Assembly (NCBI GenBank): GCA_025504975.1
Contig: JANUWI010000008.1
Location: 372,001 to 436,000, forward strand
Direction of reading: 5' to 3'
Origin: Plenodomus lindquistii
Taxonomy: Eukaryota; Ascomycota; Dothideomycetes; Pleosporales; Leptosphaeriaceae
DNA: 64,000 nucleotides
Part shown: piece after piece, positions 22,578 to 33,588 of the stretch
Layout: each line of letters starts with the position of its first letter
Position numbering within the stretch: position 1 is the first letter of the stretch
Notes under the pieces: generated by a model
Databases searched by the model: none
What the model was told of the DNA's origin: nothing
Seen by the model: only the letters and a program-made list of their open reading frames with translations
Position numbers and translations under genes: made by a program

Positions 22578-24064
22578 ATGCCGCCGCCCACATGTCTGCG
22601 CAGCTTTGCACGGCTGTCCCTCGATGCCGGCACACACGCCCCGCGCCTGCTCCGCCCACAAACCGCCTGCCTGTCCACCTCGGCCGCCCGCCACGCCTCG
22701 GTCGTCAAGAAGAAGCAGGTCGCTGCGGCGCCCAAGAAAGGTGTCAAGACGCTGCGTGTGGGCAAAAAGAAGGTCAACGTAGACACGAGCAAGCGGCCGG
22801 CACAGGGAGAGCGCAAGGCACTGCGCAAGCGCATCGTCCTGAGCAACAACAACGCATTGGAGGTCCCGTCACTGAGAGATCTGACCAAAGACAATGTCTT
22901 GAGTGAGGGCAATGAGGGCAAAGTCATGGGCCTCCCAGCCGAAGCGGTGGTGGATAAGCTGAGGGCTGTCGATGCATTCAAGACGAGCCAAGGATGGAGT
23001 CTGTTCCGGCGGCCAGCAGTGCTCATGCGTAAAGAGGCGATTCAGATTGCAAAGCTGTTCAAGGAGGTGGAGGGCTCCGCCGCAGACGCGCAGAAGAAGA
23101 CGATACGGAGAATATTGTCTGGCGAGCGCATGAGCGGAAAGAGCACGTTGCTACTTCAGACACTGTCCATGGGCTTCTTGAGGGACTGGTTCGTCATCAA
23201 CGTGCCAGAAGGTAAGAGTCCCCCACATCAATAATGATATGGCTCTGTACTGACTCTGTCCCAGGCCAGGACCTCGTCAACGCCCACACTGCCTATGCGC
23301 CTCTCGAGAATTCAGACCCACTCCAATACACACAGGACGACTACACTGCCGCTCTCCTCCAGCAGATGCTCAACTCCAACAAGAAGTTCCTCGAGTCCAC
23401 AAAGCTCGCGACCAAGCCCGAATTACCCGTCCCATTGCCCGAAAACGCATCACTGAAGGATCTCGTCACCCTCGGAACAACAGCCCCAGAAGCCTCGTGG
23501 CCAGTCTTCACAGCGCTCTGGGCTGAGCTCTCCCAGCCCGGACGACCTCCAGTGCTCCTCGCACTCGACGGCCTCTCTCACATCATGCGCAACTCCGAAT
23601 ACATGTCCGCAGACGTGAAACCCATTCACGCCCACGACCTCACCCTCGTCCGACACTTTGTCGACCACCTCTCAGGCGTCAAGTCCCTCCCCAACGGCGG
23701 CATCGTGCTAGGCTGCACCTCCAAGTCCAACTCGCCCACCTCTCAAGCCCTCGATTTCTGCATCGAGGTCGCAGAAGCGCGACAGAATACCCCAGACAAC
23801 ATCCCACAATGGAATCCCTACAAGAACGTCGACCCGCGCGTCATGGAGGCATTGAAAGATATAAACAACGAGAAGGCAGATCTCGACGTTATCAAGGTAG
23901 GAGGGCTAAGCAAAGACGAAGCAAGATCAATCATGGAATACTACGCCGAAAGCGGCATGATGAGACATCAAATCAACGACGGCCTGGTAAGTGAGCGATG
24001 GAGTCTTGCAGGCATGGGAAACATTGGGGAGTTGGAACGCGCAAGTGTACGGTTGAGGTTGTAG
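22578..24064 (+). CDS. RSM23: Mitochondrial small-subunit ribosomal protein mS29 (DAP3 family)
   Basis: Exons are 22578-23211 and 23265-24064 with a 53-bp intron; the product has 477 residues. The N-terminus is Arg/Ser/Ala-rich without acidic residues (PPPTCLRSFARLSLDAGTHA), consistent with a mitochondrial presequence. A basic linker follows, then the DAP3/mS29 GTP/ATP-binding P-loop GERMSGKSTLL, with the next strand DWFVINVPEGQDLVN. The DAP3-family segment continues with PVLLALDGLSHIMRNSEY (Walker B region) and NGGIVLGCTSKS. mS29 is a constitutive nucleotide-binding subunit of the mitoribosomal head region. The C-terminal SLAGMGNIGELERASVRLRL matches the usual end of fungal members. Intact and complete. 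Confidence 0.9.
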
Positions 24065-25086
24065 ATTGTAGCGGTCGTGTATATGTGAAGTGTAGGATAT
24101 GTACAGCATTCACCCACCCATGATTTCTATCCCTGCCATTCAATACTTTTGAGTAAAATCACAGACAACCCTCATACTTTAGCTCTCCCAAAACCATCCA
24201 TTTGCAGGGCTTATGCAGCACACACTAAGTAGACCAGACGACTCACACCGACCTTCCAAACACAGTATCCCGCTTCCCCCCAACCATCCCCACAGACACC
24301 AGCAATCCACGCCGTCGCCAGAACTAGAGCCGCACTGCCTGTCATGCCCACCGCGGAAAAAGAACAAGTTCCTTGCAAACACGTCACATGCGTTAAGCAT
24401 GGTGGGGAACATTTTAGCGTTGAGCTTATCACTCATTGGCTCTGTCTGTCCCGCATGCTTACATACCCGGGTGCTTTCATCACCCCGCATAAGGGGATGC
24501 CTGCTGTGTTTTAGTCGCTTATCCTTTTTTCTTCGAGTATATGGTTTATGTTCGTAAAGTAACTTGAGTCGTAGGAAGTGGTGTATGCATAGGTGATTTA
24601 TTCACATGGAGGAAGCAACGCAGTCTGGGAGTCTAGAAATTGTACCTTGAGGTCCGGGGATAAGCATGGTGTGCATGTTACTTGACCTCAAGGATCGACA
24701 AATGCGCTAGGCATGCTGGTTGTGTGGAGAAATGTGGGATTGGATGGGATGGGATGTGTGTATGGGGAAGAGAGGAGACGAGACGGCGTCATTGGATTAC
24801 AAAGACGGGCGGTAGCCTACCTGGGAAGTCAAGGTGATGGTGTTACCATAGTGGATGCAGCTCGGGATGAAGATACCCCAGTAGATTCGGCTGTTACGTT
24901 GTGACCATGACGTTTAGTTTGTAATGGATGGATGGGGTGTTTGCGGCTCGAGGACTTGATAAGCTGGTTACTCCCAGATCTGTGGATTAGGGTAGTTCTC
25001 GATCGACTTTGTTTCGCTCGTTATTTTTACTGGTGTAACGCCGCAACATCTGACTTCCATGAAGTCAAAGCCAAACATTCTTCACA
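24065..25086. other. Intergenic between RSM23 and the permease gene
   Basis: This 1.0-kb stretch shows no coding frame with family features. The first part is C/A-rich on the plus strand (about 24210-24340) and a later part is G-rich (about 24710-24790, GGATGGGATGGGATG). The last ~200 bp are presumably the permease promoter. Confidence 0.4.
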
Positions 25087-26801
25087 ATGGCATCAGCAGC
25101 AGAATTCCACGACGATCGCTCGAGCGAAGAAAAGAAGATTGAATCCTCACCAGTCGCACAACACCAACGTATCGACCACATCCACACCATCGACAACCTC
25201 CCAGACCCAGACGCCAATCTCAACGAAGAAGAACGCGCAGCAGCCGATAAAAAGCTCCTTCGAAAATTAGACCTCAAACTCATTCCCTGGCTCTCCTTCC
25301 TCTACCGTGCGTTTCCACCCCACCCACACCACCACACCTCACCGTTCCCCACGACGATGCCCTAACAACCCACACAGTAATCTCCTTCCTGGACCGCACA
25401 AACATCGGCAACGCCAAAGTCGACGGCCTACAAACAGACCTCCATATGACAGACGGCCAATACTCCGCCTCCCTAACCATCTTCTTCGTCTCCTACTCCG
25501 TCTTCGAACCCCTAACCAATATTTTGCTCAAAAAACTGCGTCCCTCGATTTTCCTGCCCCTAATCATGGTCGCGTGGGGGATATGCATGACGTGCATGGG
25601 CCTGGTGCATAATTACGCGGGACTCATGACGTGTCGGTGGTGGTTGGGCGTGGCAGAGGCGGGACTGTTCCCCGGCGTGAATTATTATCTGAGTTGTTGG
25701 TATAAGAGGAGTGAGTTTGGGATTCGGGCGGCTGTATTTTTTAGTGCTGCGGCTGCGGCTGGGAGTTTTGGGGGACTGCTTGCGGCGGGGATTGCGCAGA
25801 TGAAAGGGGTTGGGGGGAAGCCCGGGTGGGCGTGGATATTTGTGAGTTTAGTGTGAGGGGGGGAGTGGTATGTGTGGATGTAGGCTGACGGTGTGATAGA
25901 TTCTTGAGGGACTTGCTACGGTACTCGTGGGTGTCGCGAGTTACTGGATGGTGCATGACTTCCCTGCTGAAGCTACGTTCTTGTCTCCTGACGACAGGGC
26001 CCGGGTCTTGAGACGACTGAGAGCGGATAAGCAGGCTTCAGCTACGCATGAGGACTTCAACATCAAGTACTTTTGGCAATCTGTCCGGGACTGGAAGACT
26101 TGGATGTTTGCTATCATATACATGGGCGCTGATGGCGCTTTGTACGCGTTCAGCCTGTTCCTGCCAACAATCTTGGGTAAGCGAGGAGTAGGTAGAAAAT
26201 ACTGGGGCTATAGCTGACGAACCAAGCCAACCTCGGGTACACTTCAACGAAAGCAAATCTGCTGTCCGTACCTCCATACGCAGTCGCGGCGGTAATCACG
26301 GTGCTAGTGGGCTGGATCGCAGACCGCACACAGCAGCGTGGACTCTGCAATATTGTCATCTCATTCTTCGGCATCATCGGATTTTCCATGCTTCTGGGCT
26401 CGTCGAACCCACACGTCCAATACGCAGGCACTTTCCTAGGCGCCATCGGCATCTACCCATGTGTCTCGAACACGATCTCGTGGGTATCCAATAATGTCGA
26501 AGGAACATACAAGCGTGGCGTTACGATTGGCTTCGTCATCGGATGGGGTAACCTCAACGGCGTGGTAAGCTCGAACATCTACCGAGGAAAAGACAAGCCG
26601 AGATTCTTCCTTGGCCATGGAATCGTGTTAGCGTATATGACGCTGTTCCTGCTGGGCGGCAGTGTGGTAACGAGGACGTTGTTGGCGCGTGAGAATAAGA
26701 AGAGAAGGAATGGGAGTCGTGATAGCTGGGTCGAAGGCAAGAGCGAACAGGAAATTGTGGAGATTGGAGATAAAAAGCCAGACTTTTTGTACACTTTGTA
26801 G
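25087..26801 (+). CDS. MFS permease of the Dal5/allantoate (anion:cation symporter) type
   Basis: Exons: 25087-25306, 25378-25841, 25900-26176, 26227-26801; introns 71, 58 and 50 bp; 511 residues. The hydrophilic N-terminus ends in EERAADKKLLRKLDLKLIPW, then LISFLDRTNIGNAKVDGLQTDL, the diagnostic opening of the Dal5 group. Other group marks are GVAEAGLFPGVNYYLSCWYKR and, near the end, SNIYRGKDKPRFFLGHGIV. About twelve membrane segments are visible. The group imports organic anions such as allantoate, nicotinate, pantothenate, biotin precursors or dipeptides with protons; the substrate here cannot be told. Translation across all junctions is continuous, with no frame break. Its 3' end faces that of a second, unrelated MFS gene only 71 bp away. 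Confidence 0.9.
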
Positions 26802-26872
26802 ATGTTTGCAAGCGGGGTTGTAGTCGGTCGGAGCGCGTTGCAAATGCATGGGTCGCAAGTCAAGTCCACCTA

Positions 26873-28770
26873 TCACAAAATCGTTTGTGTCTTATGATTC
26901 TGGGGTGGCCTATCAATGCCGTCGTCAAAATTTTCCTTGAATGTTGGTAATTCGCTCATGTCTTCATTGCCAGGTCCTGCTATCTCCGTTGTCTGGTTGC
27001 CTTCAGGCTTTACGCCAGAATTAACAAACTCATTGTCTTCTTGCTTATCGGGAAGCTTGCCGAAAATCCCAAGCTGCTTTCTCAGGATGCACAAGGCGAT
27101 GATTACAACCACATTGAGTCCGTTGAAAGCTAACATGACTTGAAATTGCCTGTTGTAGCTCTCGCCAAAGATCACACCTACGATGTGCCTTGTATCTTCT
27201 GGCAAATGTACGACGAATTCACCCGACCTTTTTGCAGCAGCAACGTCTTGTGACGATAGAAACTGTGGTAGTCCTGTGTTAAGACGTCCTTGGTGTACAG
27301 TGGAGCAAATGGCGACGGCGATGCATCCTCCAAGTGTCCTAAACATGTTCAACGCACCAGTGGCGACCGAGATATCCTTTTGTTCAACAGATGTCGCGAT
27401 CAACATGAAGTAAGGCGGAGCCGATAGGCCGAGACCGAGACCTGTGATGACTTCGTAGCCGTATATCCCGGGCCATATATGCGAAGAAGTAGGCAGACTG
27501 CTGAGTAACCCAGTGCCGATGAATACCATAGCGATTGCAGCGACTAGAACGAACTCAAGGGGCATCTTCTTGGCTAATACACCCGAGGCCATGGCTCCAA
27601 GGGGGCTTATGAGTGAGATTGGAAGGAGTAAGATCCCAGCGCGTTCGGCGGTGGTGAAATTCACAGACTGGAAGCGCTGCGGAAGTTGGACGAAGATGGC
27701 ATAGAACGGCATGCCCATGAGAAATTGACTCCTAGCTTCGAGTAAGTACGTGGAATATGAGGTATTGGACACACTCACAAAAGAATCAAGCGCATCGAAG
27801 GGTTCTTGAGAAAGTGCATCGGAAAGATCGCATCTTTGGCCGTGTGGTATGTTACCCATGTCTCATAGCACCCAAAGGCAATGAGCAGTACGATGCCAGT
27901 GACTAGGGTCCCTATGATTACGCCACTACTCCATGGGTGTGTGACTCCGGCATCTTGCAAGGCAAAGATTAGAGGAATGGGCCAGCAAACAGATAGGATA
28001 CCGCCGGTGCCGTCCAGGCCGCGCACACGCTCACGATTCGACTTCGCATCCTTCAGGGTAGGCATCGACAAGACCAGTAATATCATGGCAACGACAAGGA
28101 TCGGACCGCTGGGACATATCAGTATAGTCAAGATAAACTGGTTCATAGACCCACTTCAAAAAGAAAATCCATCGCCACGTTGTTCGATCAGATATGATCC
28201 CACCGAAGAGTGGACCCAGTAAGTTTGCCATAGCAAAGACTGAGCTGATAATACCAGAATAGAAGGCGATCTTCTCTGGCGAGATAAGCTTCATGATGGA
28301 GACAAAAGTCAAACTGTAGAGTCCAGACCCGCCAATGCCCTGAAAAGCGCGGAAGACGATCAGTTGAACCATCGTCTGAGCGCCTCCGCACGCCATCGAA
28401 GCGACCAAGAAGATCACGGCGCATGAGAGCATTGTGATCTTGAGGCCCCAGATATCGCTGAGCTTAGCAGTTATCATCAGGAACGCTGCATGAATCAGCA
28501 CAAACTTTACTCAGCAGGGAAGGGAGACGTACAGTTGTAGGTAAGCAAGTATGCGGTGACAAGCCAAGCCGATTTGTCCAAGGCATTGAAGTCGCCAGAA
28601 ATCTTGATCAAAGCGGTTGTAACGATTGTGGTGTCTATCGCCGATAGGAAAAGGCAGATCCACAGGCCAGAGATGATGATAATCAGCCTTGCCTGGCTCA
28701 TGCTAGATGGTGCTGCTGTTGCCATTGGAGTGACTCCGCTGGTGCATATCGCCTTTTCGTGTTCGGCCAT
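26873..28770 (-). CDS. DHA2-family MFS drug/proton antiporter-like transporter
   Basis: Exons: 28770-28533, 28485-28155, 28108-27779, 27731-26873; introns 47, 46 and 47 bp; 585 residues. Start is MAEHEKAICTSG (ATG 28768-28770). Family motifs: LFLSAIDTTIVTTALIKISGDF (motif D1 of TM1), AKLSDIWGLK (motif A), VFRAFQGIGGSGLYSL, and ANLLGPLFGGIISDRTTWRW (motif C and following). WIFFLN, at the exon 2/3 junction, is the usual TM6 start. Fourteen membrane segments are expected and fit the hydrophobic pattern. The polar C-terminal tail has about 80 residues. Members export toxic compounds or self-made metabolites from the plasma membrane; the substrate is unknown. No biosynthetic core enzyme lies beside it in this window, so a cluster role is not shown. 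Confidence 0.9.
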
Positions 28771-29774
28771 CACAATGTGATCGATGCGGATCTAGACTGG
28801 TTGAATGCTCATTGTAACATGAGCCCGGAGACGTGTGCCTTCATATAGCGCAGTGCTGCACGGACACGCACATGTCTGGAGGAATGAATGGCCGTGTGCT
28901 AGGGGGTGGACGTCAAAGGTACTCAAACTGCCCGATGAGGTTTGCCCGACTACGGCTGGTCTGACACATTGCATGATAGCCCATGTTTGCGCATGAGGTG
29001 GCTTTTGCTGATAGTGTCTAGAGCCAGTCCCAGCGACCGATTTGGATGCAATAAGCGAATGCGAGGCAACGGAGCCGTGCTGACAGCCTGACATCCACTC
29101 AAAGAGCGCTGTTCATCGACAACCTGGTCTTTGCCATCTGCGCCCTGGAGTCACCCAGTCATTCCAGAAATATGAGTTGAACAACTAACCTCGGCAAGCC
29201 TACGATGCATACCTGTGTATAGTTTCGTCGTTGCAGATGATGCAGACTGCAGGGCAGGTATCTCGCCGAAACGAAGTCACACTCCTGCCTGTGTCGAACA
29301 GACAGTCGTACATCAATCGAGTTCAGTAACGAGGAAGGAATCAGCAGCGTGATAGAAACGCCAGACAGTCCTGGCCGATTCCATACGACGAGAACCACAG
29401 GCAAAAAGGTGGGGTGGAGTGGTTTAAGCCATGGTGTGGTACACGCACGACGCGTTGGAGAGCCTGGACGTCGCGTTGCAGCGCCCGCCAAATGCTAGAA
29501 TTCGTGGATCTCATCTCTTCTTTCGCGAAACTGAGCTGAACGTCGAAAGGCTTATTGCTGGTATGGTGTTCGGGGGTCGCGAAACTGGCGCGTTCTTGCC
29601 TCCACTGGACGGCCAACGTCATCTCGCAGTCGCGTCTTCCCAACTAGCACGACACGCTCTGCGCTCGCCGTTTCCACAACACAACTTCATTCTCGTATGG
29701 ACATGCTTCATTCTTTTGCGCGCTTGCGCTGAAAAGACCGATTTCCTTTGCTTCGACGTTATCGCTTTTTCCTA
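28771..29774. other. Divergent promoter region of DHA2 gene and Red1-like gene
   Basis: About 1 kb between two outward-facing genes. A 345-base open frame (29431-29775) is seen, but its translation lacks family features and it ends exactly in the start region of the next gene, so I treat it as 5' UTR/promoter. No repeat or RNA gene was seen. Confidence 0.45.
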
Positions 29775-32700
29775 ATGACCTCCCGAACGTTTGACGCTGC
29801 ACTCAGCGAGCCAGATGACGACGCGTCGCAGTCGCAACTGCGCCAGCTGATTGCTGCCAATGATTTCAGTTCCCTAACTTCTGCCAATGCTGAGCAGTAT
29901 TTACAAGCGTTCTGCAACCATGAATTCTCTTATGCCCGAAGGCGATGGATTGGCCTCACCTTGGCCGGAATGATCGGCGCAGCGTCCATCAGCATCGACT
30001 GCCTCCAAAAACCACCTCAAGCCTTGCAGAAGCTGGGCTCGGTTGTCCTGAGTGACACCGAGCTGGAGGTGACCAAGATCGTCGCTGGTCTCGTAATGCG
30101 GCAAGCACTGGCTCACAGTATTGAGTACAACCTTTTCTGGGCTTCCGATAAAGTTCGAAACAGTGCACCGAACTTCCCTCAACACATCGATGTCCGATGG
30201 ATGCCCAGATTTCAAGACTTCCTCGATGCCTTGCACAGCCTAGCACTCACCACGTCCACCAATGACGCGTCAACAATGTACCCAATTTCTCTGAATAGCC
30301 CTGGCGAATTCGAATGGGGCAAGTCCGACGAAGGCCTTCCTGTGGCGATCATACAGGCCGAGAACCTCACAGTGATTCTCCCAGACCGGGATCTTTGCGA
30401 TGTTCACTTCCTCGACGTTCCAATTGACCACATTCTCAGCGCACGGTCCCGACAGGCTACGCTTCACGACTCCCAAGCACGGGTTCCTAAGCACGCACCT
30501 TGGGAGGTGATTCTAACACTCCAAGCGAATCCATGGAGTTATCGCCTCAATACATCGCCACATCAGGGAACAGAACTAATCTTCCTGTTCGAGCATACAC
30601 CAGATGCGAAAGAGTGGGAGGGTTGCGTCAAAGCGCATCAGCAATCAACAAGCACCTCCATGGGGCCACCGCCTCCGAAAGCTCACCCTCACATGTCCTC
30701 TAGCTCTCCTATCAAGTGTGGAGCTGCATCACCTTTGACCAGCAACGCGAAGTCTCAAACAACAGGAGTACCTCAGCCTAGGCAGAGGCTAACTCAATTG
30801 CGTTCATCTGGTCGTAATCCACAATCTCATGAGGAGCCCGAAGGTGCAACACAAGACCACACTACGGATCCGAAGCCCAAGTCGACGGGCTCTGCACAAG
30901 CTAGCAGGGCACGAGAGGGAGTTGTGACAAACGACAAATCTGTTGCAGCAGTGGAGAGCACGGAGGAACGGTCATCACGAAGTCGCTCATCGCAAGCAGC
31001 GAACAGGATGGAGAAGGCGGCGAGTCGTTCGCGACTGCGCGAACACTCATCCTCCGATGAGTACTCGAGCGGGCATAGTACTGTACCTCAGCCTGCTCAA
31101 GAAATCTCAATGCCGGAACCGACAGCTTCTAGCAAGGGAAGGCTTCCAAAGGTCTCTCAGTCAACGAAGGACAAGGTTGTGAAGCGACTTCCCGAGCCTG
31201 CGTCAGACTTAGACATACCGACAGACAGCTCGGCTGAGACAGACGAGCCGCGAACGAAGGCTGCAAACACTACGGAAAAGCTCGGCGCGAAACCCCAACA
31301 GCAGTCAAACCCCTCCAGAACTGCCAAACAGAGCCAGAAACCCAGCACCAGAAGCACACGATCTCGTGTCAAGCGCAAAGCTGATGATGATAATGATGAC
31401 GAGTTCATCCCTGATGAGATTCGCTCGAGGAAATCGACAACGACGACTGCCAATAGAAGGTCTGGTGCGCGTGCAGTCGCTGGCACAAATAAGCGCAGAA
31501 AGATGATGCACAAGGGCTCATCGGAGGCAATGGTCGCCATGTCGGATGAGGCGCAGGGGTCGACAAGAGATATTAATGATGCCACGATCATACCAATACC
31601 GTCAGAGCTGACTGGTAAGGCTCGAAAACTACGAGAAGCTGAGCTGCATGTCCCTAAGGATCCCATTCCCCCTGGAAGAACAACAAAAGCATCCTTGATC
31701 AATGGACTACTCGACTCCCAGAGACCAGCTAAACCAGCCAAGCCTTCCAGCGACACGTTCAAGAAACCCCTACCTCCTGCGCAATCTGCGCAATTTCCTT
31801 CGACCCCGACGAAGGTACGGACGAAACCCGCGGAACCATCGACACGAGTGCAAACACCGGTCGACAGGCTCATGCAGTCTACACATCGGGCACGGTCTAT
31901 CTTCCACTCCTCACCACCGCCACGTCATACTGCAGATGGAAGCGATGTATGGACACCGCACGTTGCCATGCACAGAGAAGTGCTCTCGAGCAATAGTAAG
32001 CCTGTGCCTGCATCGCCAAACGCAGAGTCGACAGCTATCTCAGGACACGCGGACCGCGAGGCTGTAGACATGGAGAAAGAGAAAGCAGATGTTCAGACTG
32101 CTAGAAGTGATCCGTTTCGACAGCGCCGGTCGAATCACAAGGTCTCGTCTTTCACGCGTCGCCTTACCGGTGAGGGTGCGGATGGCTCACCCACGAGATC
32201 TATCAACATCACTGGCTCTGGCAATTCTGAACCTCAGCCATTGGAAGTAATGACGATGAACGAGCAACTACCAGAAGTCTTGTCAAGTGTGAGAAAGGAT
32301 CATCAGAGGCGTGACATGACACCTATGTTGCGGTCCGGAACTCCCTTGAAGCATAGATCCCGACAAATTGTTTGGACTAATCATACATCGAGGCAGCTGC
32401 ATCAGGCGGGGCAGTCTAGTCCTCTGAAGATCTTTGGAGCATCCACACGCAGCGAGAGACACACGACAAAGGGATCAAGTGGCAGACCGGCTGATACAAC
32501 GCTACGAGATGCCGATAGAGAATCAACAGGACGTTCTGTGCCACCTTCAGTGCGCAGTCGCATGGCAGAAATTGTTGAAAAGCGTCTCGACCAGGATCTT
32601 CAACATACCACGCATGAGTCTATCATGGCTGCTCCCCTACAGCTCGTCGAAGACACGCAACTCGCGAGTGCAGCACCAGGAATACCGGGACAATATCAGT

Positions 32701-33188
32701 ACATGCATGGTGACGAAACGCTTGTGAACAATGATGAAGATGGTCTAGGCACCGCTGGCTTTGCCAACTCGTCTGTGAACTTCCCATCTTCCCCACCCAT
32801 CGGAGGTTCGCCAAGCAACCACAGCTCAACTTCAGCGGACTCGGACCTCCTACCAACTGATCCTCCAATTCCGAACTCTGATGCCGAAGAATTAGAGTGG
32901 GAGGCAAGCCTCAACCCCCACCAGCGAGCGCTGCACGATCTGTTGATCCGCACGTCGAAACGGGTACTGCGACACGTTGTGGACAACGAGGCAGCTGTTA
33001 CAGATATCGCGGAGATTTTTGAAAGAGACGGTGAGCATGTTTTACGCTCGTTGCTTGAGCGCCACGATGGTGACTACGAGCATGTATTTGACGAGTTGGA
33101 CGTCGAAGGAAAGAGGCTCCAGAATGAGCTTCAAGACGTAGCCGAGCACTTAGCCAAGCAGAGGAAACGTATCCGTGCGATAGTCTAG
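29775..33188 (+). CDS. Large disordered protein, candidate Red1/SYCP2-type meiotic axis protein
   Basis: A single-exon gene of 1137 residues, starting at MTSRTFDAALSEPDDDASQS (ATG 29775). Residues about 20-160 look all-helical (ARM-like: YARRRWIGLTLAGMIGAASI, LSDTELEVTKIVAGLVMRQA). Residues about 175-290 look like a beta-rich PH-type domain ending in one helix (VAIIQAENLTVILPDRDL, DVPIDHILSAR, WEVILTLQANPWSYRL, LIFLFEHTPDAKEWEGCVKA). Residues 300-1040 are disordered, Ser/Pro/Lys-rich, with nuclear-localisation-like KRK clusters and many SQ/TQ/SP sites. About 1047-1137 is a charged helix or coiled coil (LRSLLERHDGDYEHVFDELD, LQNELQDVAEHLAKQRKRIR). ARM-like + Spt16M/PH-like + disordered + C-terminal coiled coil is the known layout of Red1/SYCP2 axial-element proteins. 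The assignment is inference from layout; another nuclear scaffold is possible. Confidence 0.6.
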   Translation: MTSRTFDAALSEPDDDASQSQLRQLIAANDFSSLTSANAEQYLQAFCNHEFSYARRRWIGLTLAGMIGAASISIDCLQKPPQALQKLGSVVLSDTELEVTKIVAGLVMRQALAHSIEYNLFWASDKVRNSAPNFPQHIDVRWMPRFQDFLDALHSLALTTSTNDASTMYPISLNSPGEFEWGKSDEGLPVAIIQAENLTVILPDRDLCDVHFLDVPIDHILSARSRQATLHDSQARVPKHAPWEVILTLQANPWSYRLNTSPHQGTELIFLFEHTPDAKEWEGCVKAHQQSTSTSMGPPPPKAHPHMSSSSPIKCGAASPLTSNAKSQTTGVPQPRQRLTQLRSSGRNPQSHEEPEGATQDHTTDPKPKSTGSAQASRAREGVVTNDKSVAAVESTEERSSRSRSSQAANRMEKAASRSRLREHSSSDEYSSGHSTVPQPAQEISMPEPTASSKGRLPKVSQSTKDKVVKRLPEPASDLDIPTDSSAETDEPRTKAANTTEKLGAKPQQQSNPSRTAKQSQKPSTRSTRSRVKRKADDDNDDEFIPDEIRSRKSTTTTANRRSGARAVAGTNKRRKMMHKGSSEAMVAMSDEAQGSTRDINDATIIPIPSELTGKARKLREAELHVPKDPIPPGRTTKASLINGLLDSQRPAKPAKPSSDTFKKPLPPAQSAQFPSTPTKVRTKPAEPSTRVQTPVDRLMQSTHRARSIFHSSPPPRHTADGSDVWTPHVAMHREVLSSNSKPVPASPNAESTAISGHADREAVDMEKEKADVQTARSDPFRQRRSNHKVSSFTRRLTGEGADGSPTRSINITGSGNSEPQPLEVMTMNEQLPEVLSSVRKDHQRRDMTPMLRSGTPLKHRSRQIVWTNHTSRQLHQAGQSSPLKIFGASTRSERHTTKGSSGRPADTTLRDADRESTGRSVPPSVRSRMAEIVEKRLDQDLQHTTHESIMAAPLQLVEDTQLASAAPGIPGQYQYMHGDETLVNNDEDGLGTAGFANSSVNFPSSPPIGGSPSNHSSTSADSDLLPTDPPIPNSDAEELEWEASLNPHQRALHDLLIRTSKRVLRHVVDNEAAVTDIAEIFERDGEHVLRSLLERHDGDYEHVFDELDVEGKRLQNELQDVAEHLAKQRKRIRAIV

Positions 33189-33588
33189 TACAGTTGTGCT
33201 TCAAAGAGTGGTTCGATGTATGGATAGCGTGCTCAGTGCGTCTATTGTGGGGTCGGACACAGCTTAGCTGATCAGAAAGCCACGGCCAGCCAAGCTTCAG
33301 TGTGAAAAAGAGTTGAACCAAATTAAGGCAACATGAAAACTTAGACTGGAGTCAACCGACGCATTCGTTTGCAATTGCTGTGATGAGCTGTACTTCCTCT
33401 CGAACACGTGCGCGCACAACAACGCTAGCGCAGCCACCGTCTTGTCTGCCTCCGCACATCCCTGCGTAGCCTGCAAGTTGGTACGTGCCTGCAGGCAACC
33501 ACCCCTAGTGTGTCTGGGCGGCCGCGACAATGAAGATATATATACAGCGAATAATCACTTCTATTCAAGTTGACACAACACGGACATC
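33189..33588. other. Intergenic, 3' UTR and promoter of DUF4246 gene
   Basis: This 400-bp stretch holds no supported gene. A TATA-like sequence (TATATATA, about 33538-33545) lies some 45 bases before the ATG of the DUF4246 gene and may position its transcription start. Confidence 0.45.

Noticed and set aside
22183..22906. Two long plus-strand frames across the RRS1/RSM23 start regions
   Set aside because: They are antisense or out of frame to well-supported RRS1 and RSM23 exons and have Arg/Pro/Ala-rich, unconserved translations.
25087..28770. Two neighbouring MFS genes as a tandem duplication
   Set aside because: They belong to different MFS families (Dal5-type 12-segment and DHA2 14-segment) and are convergent, so they are not duplicates.
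29431..29775. 115-codon open frame upstream of the Red1-like gene
   Set aside because: No family features and it ends at the start region of the following gene; likely 5' UTR or promoter.
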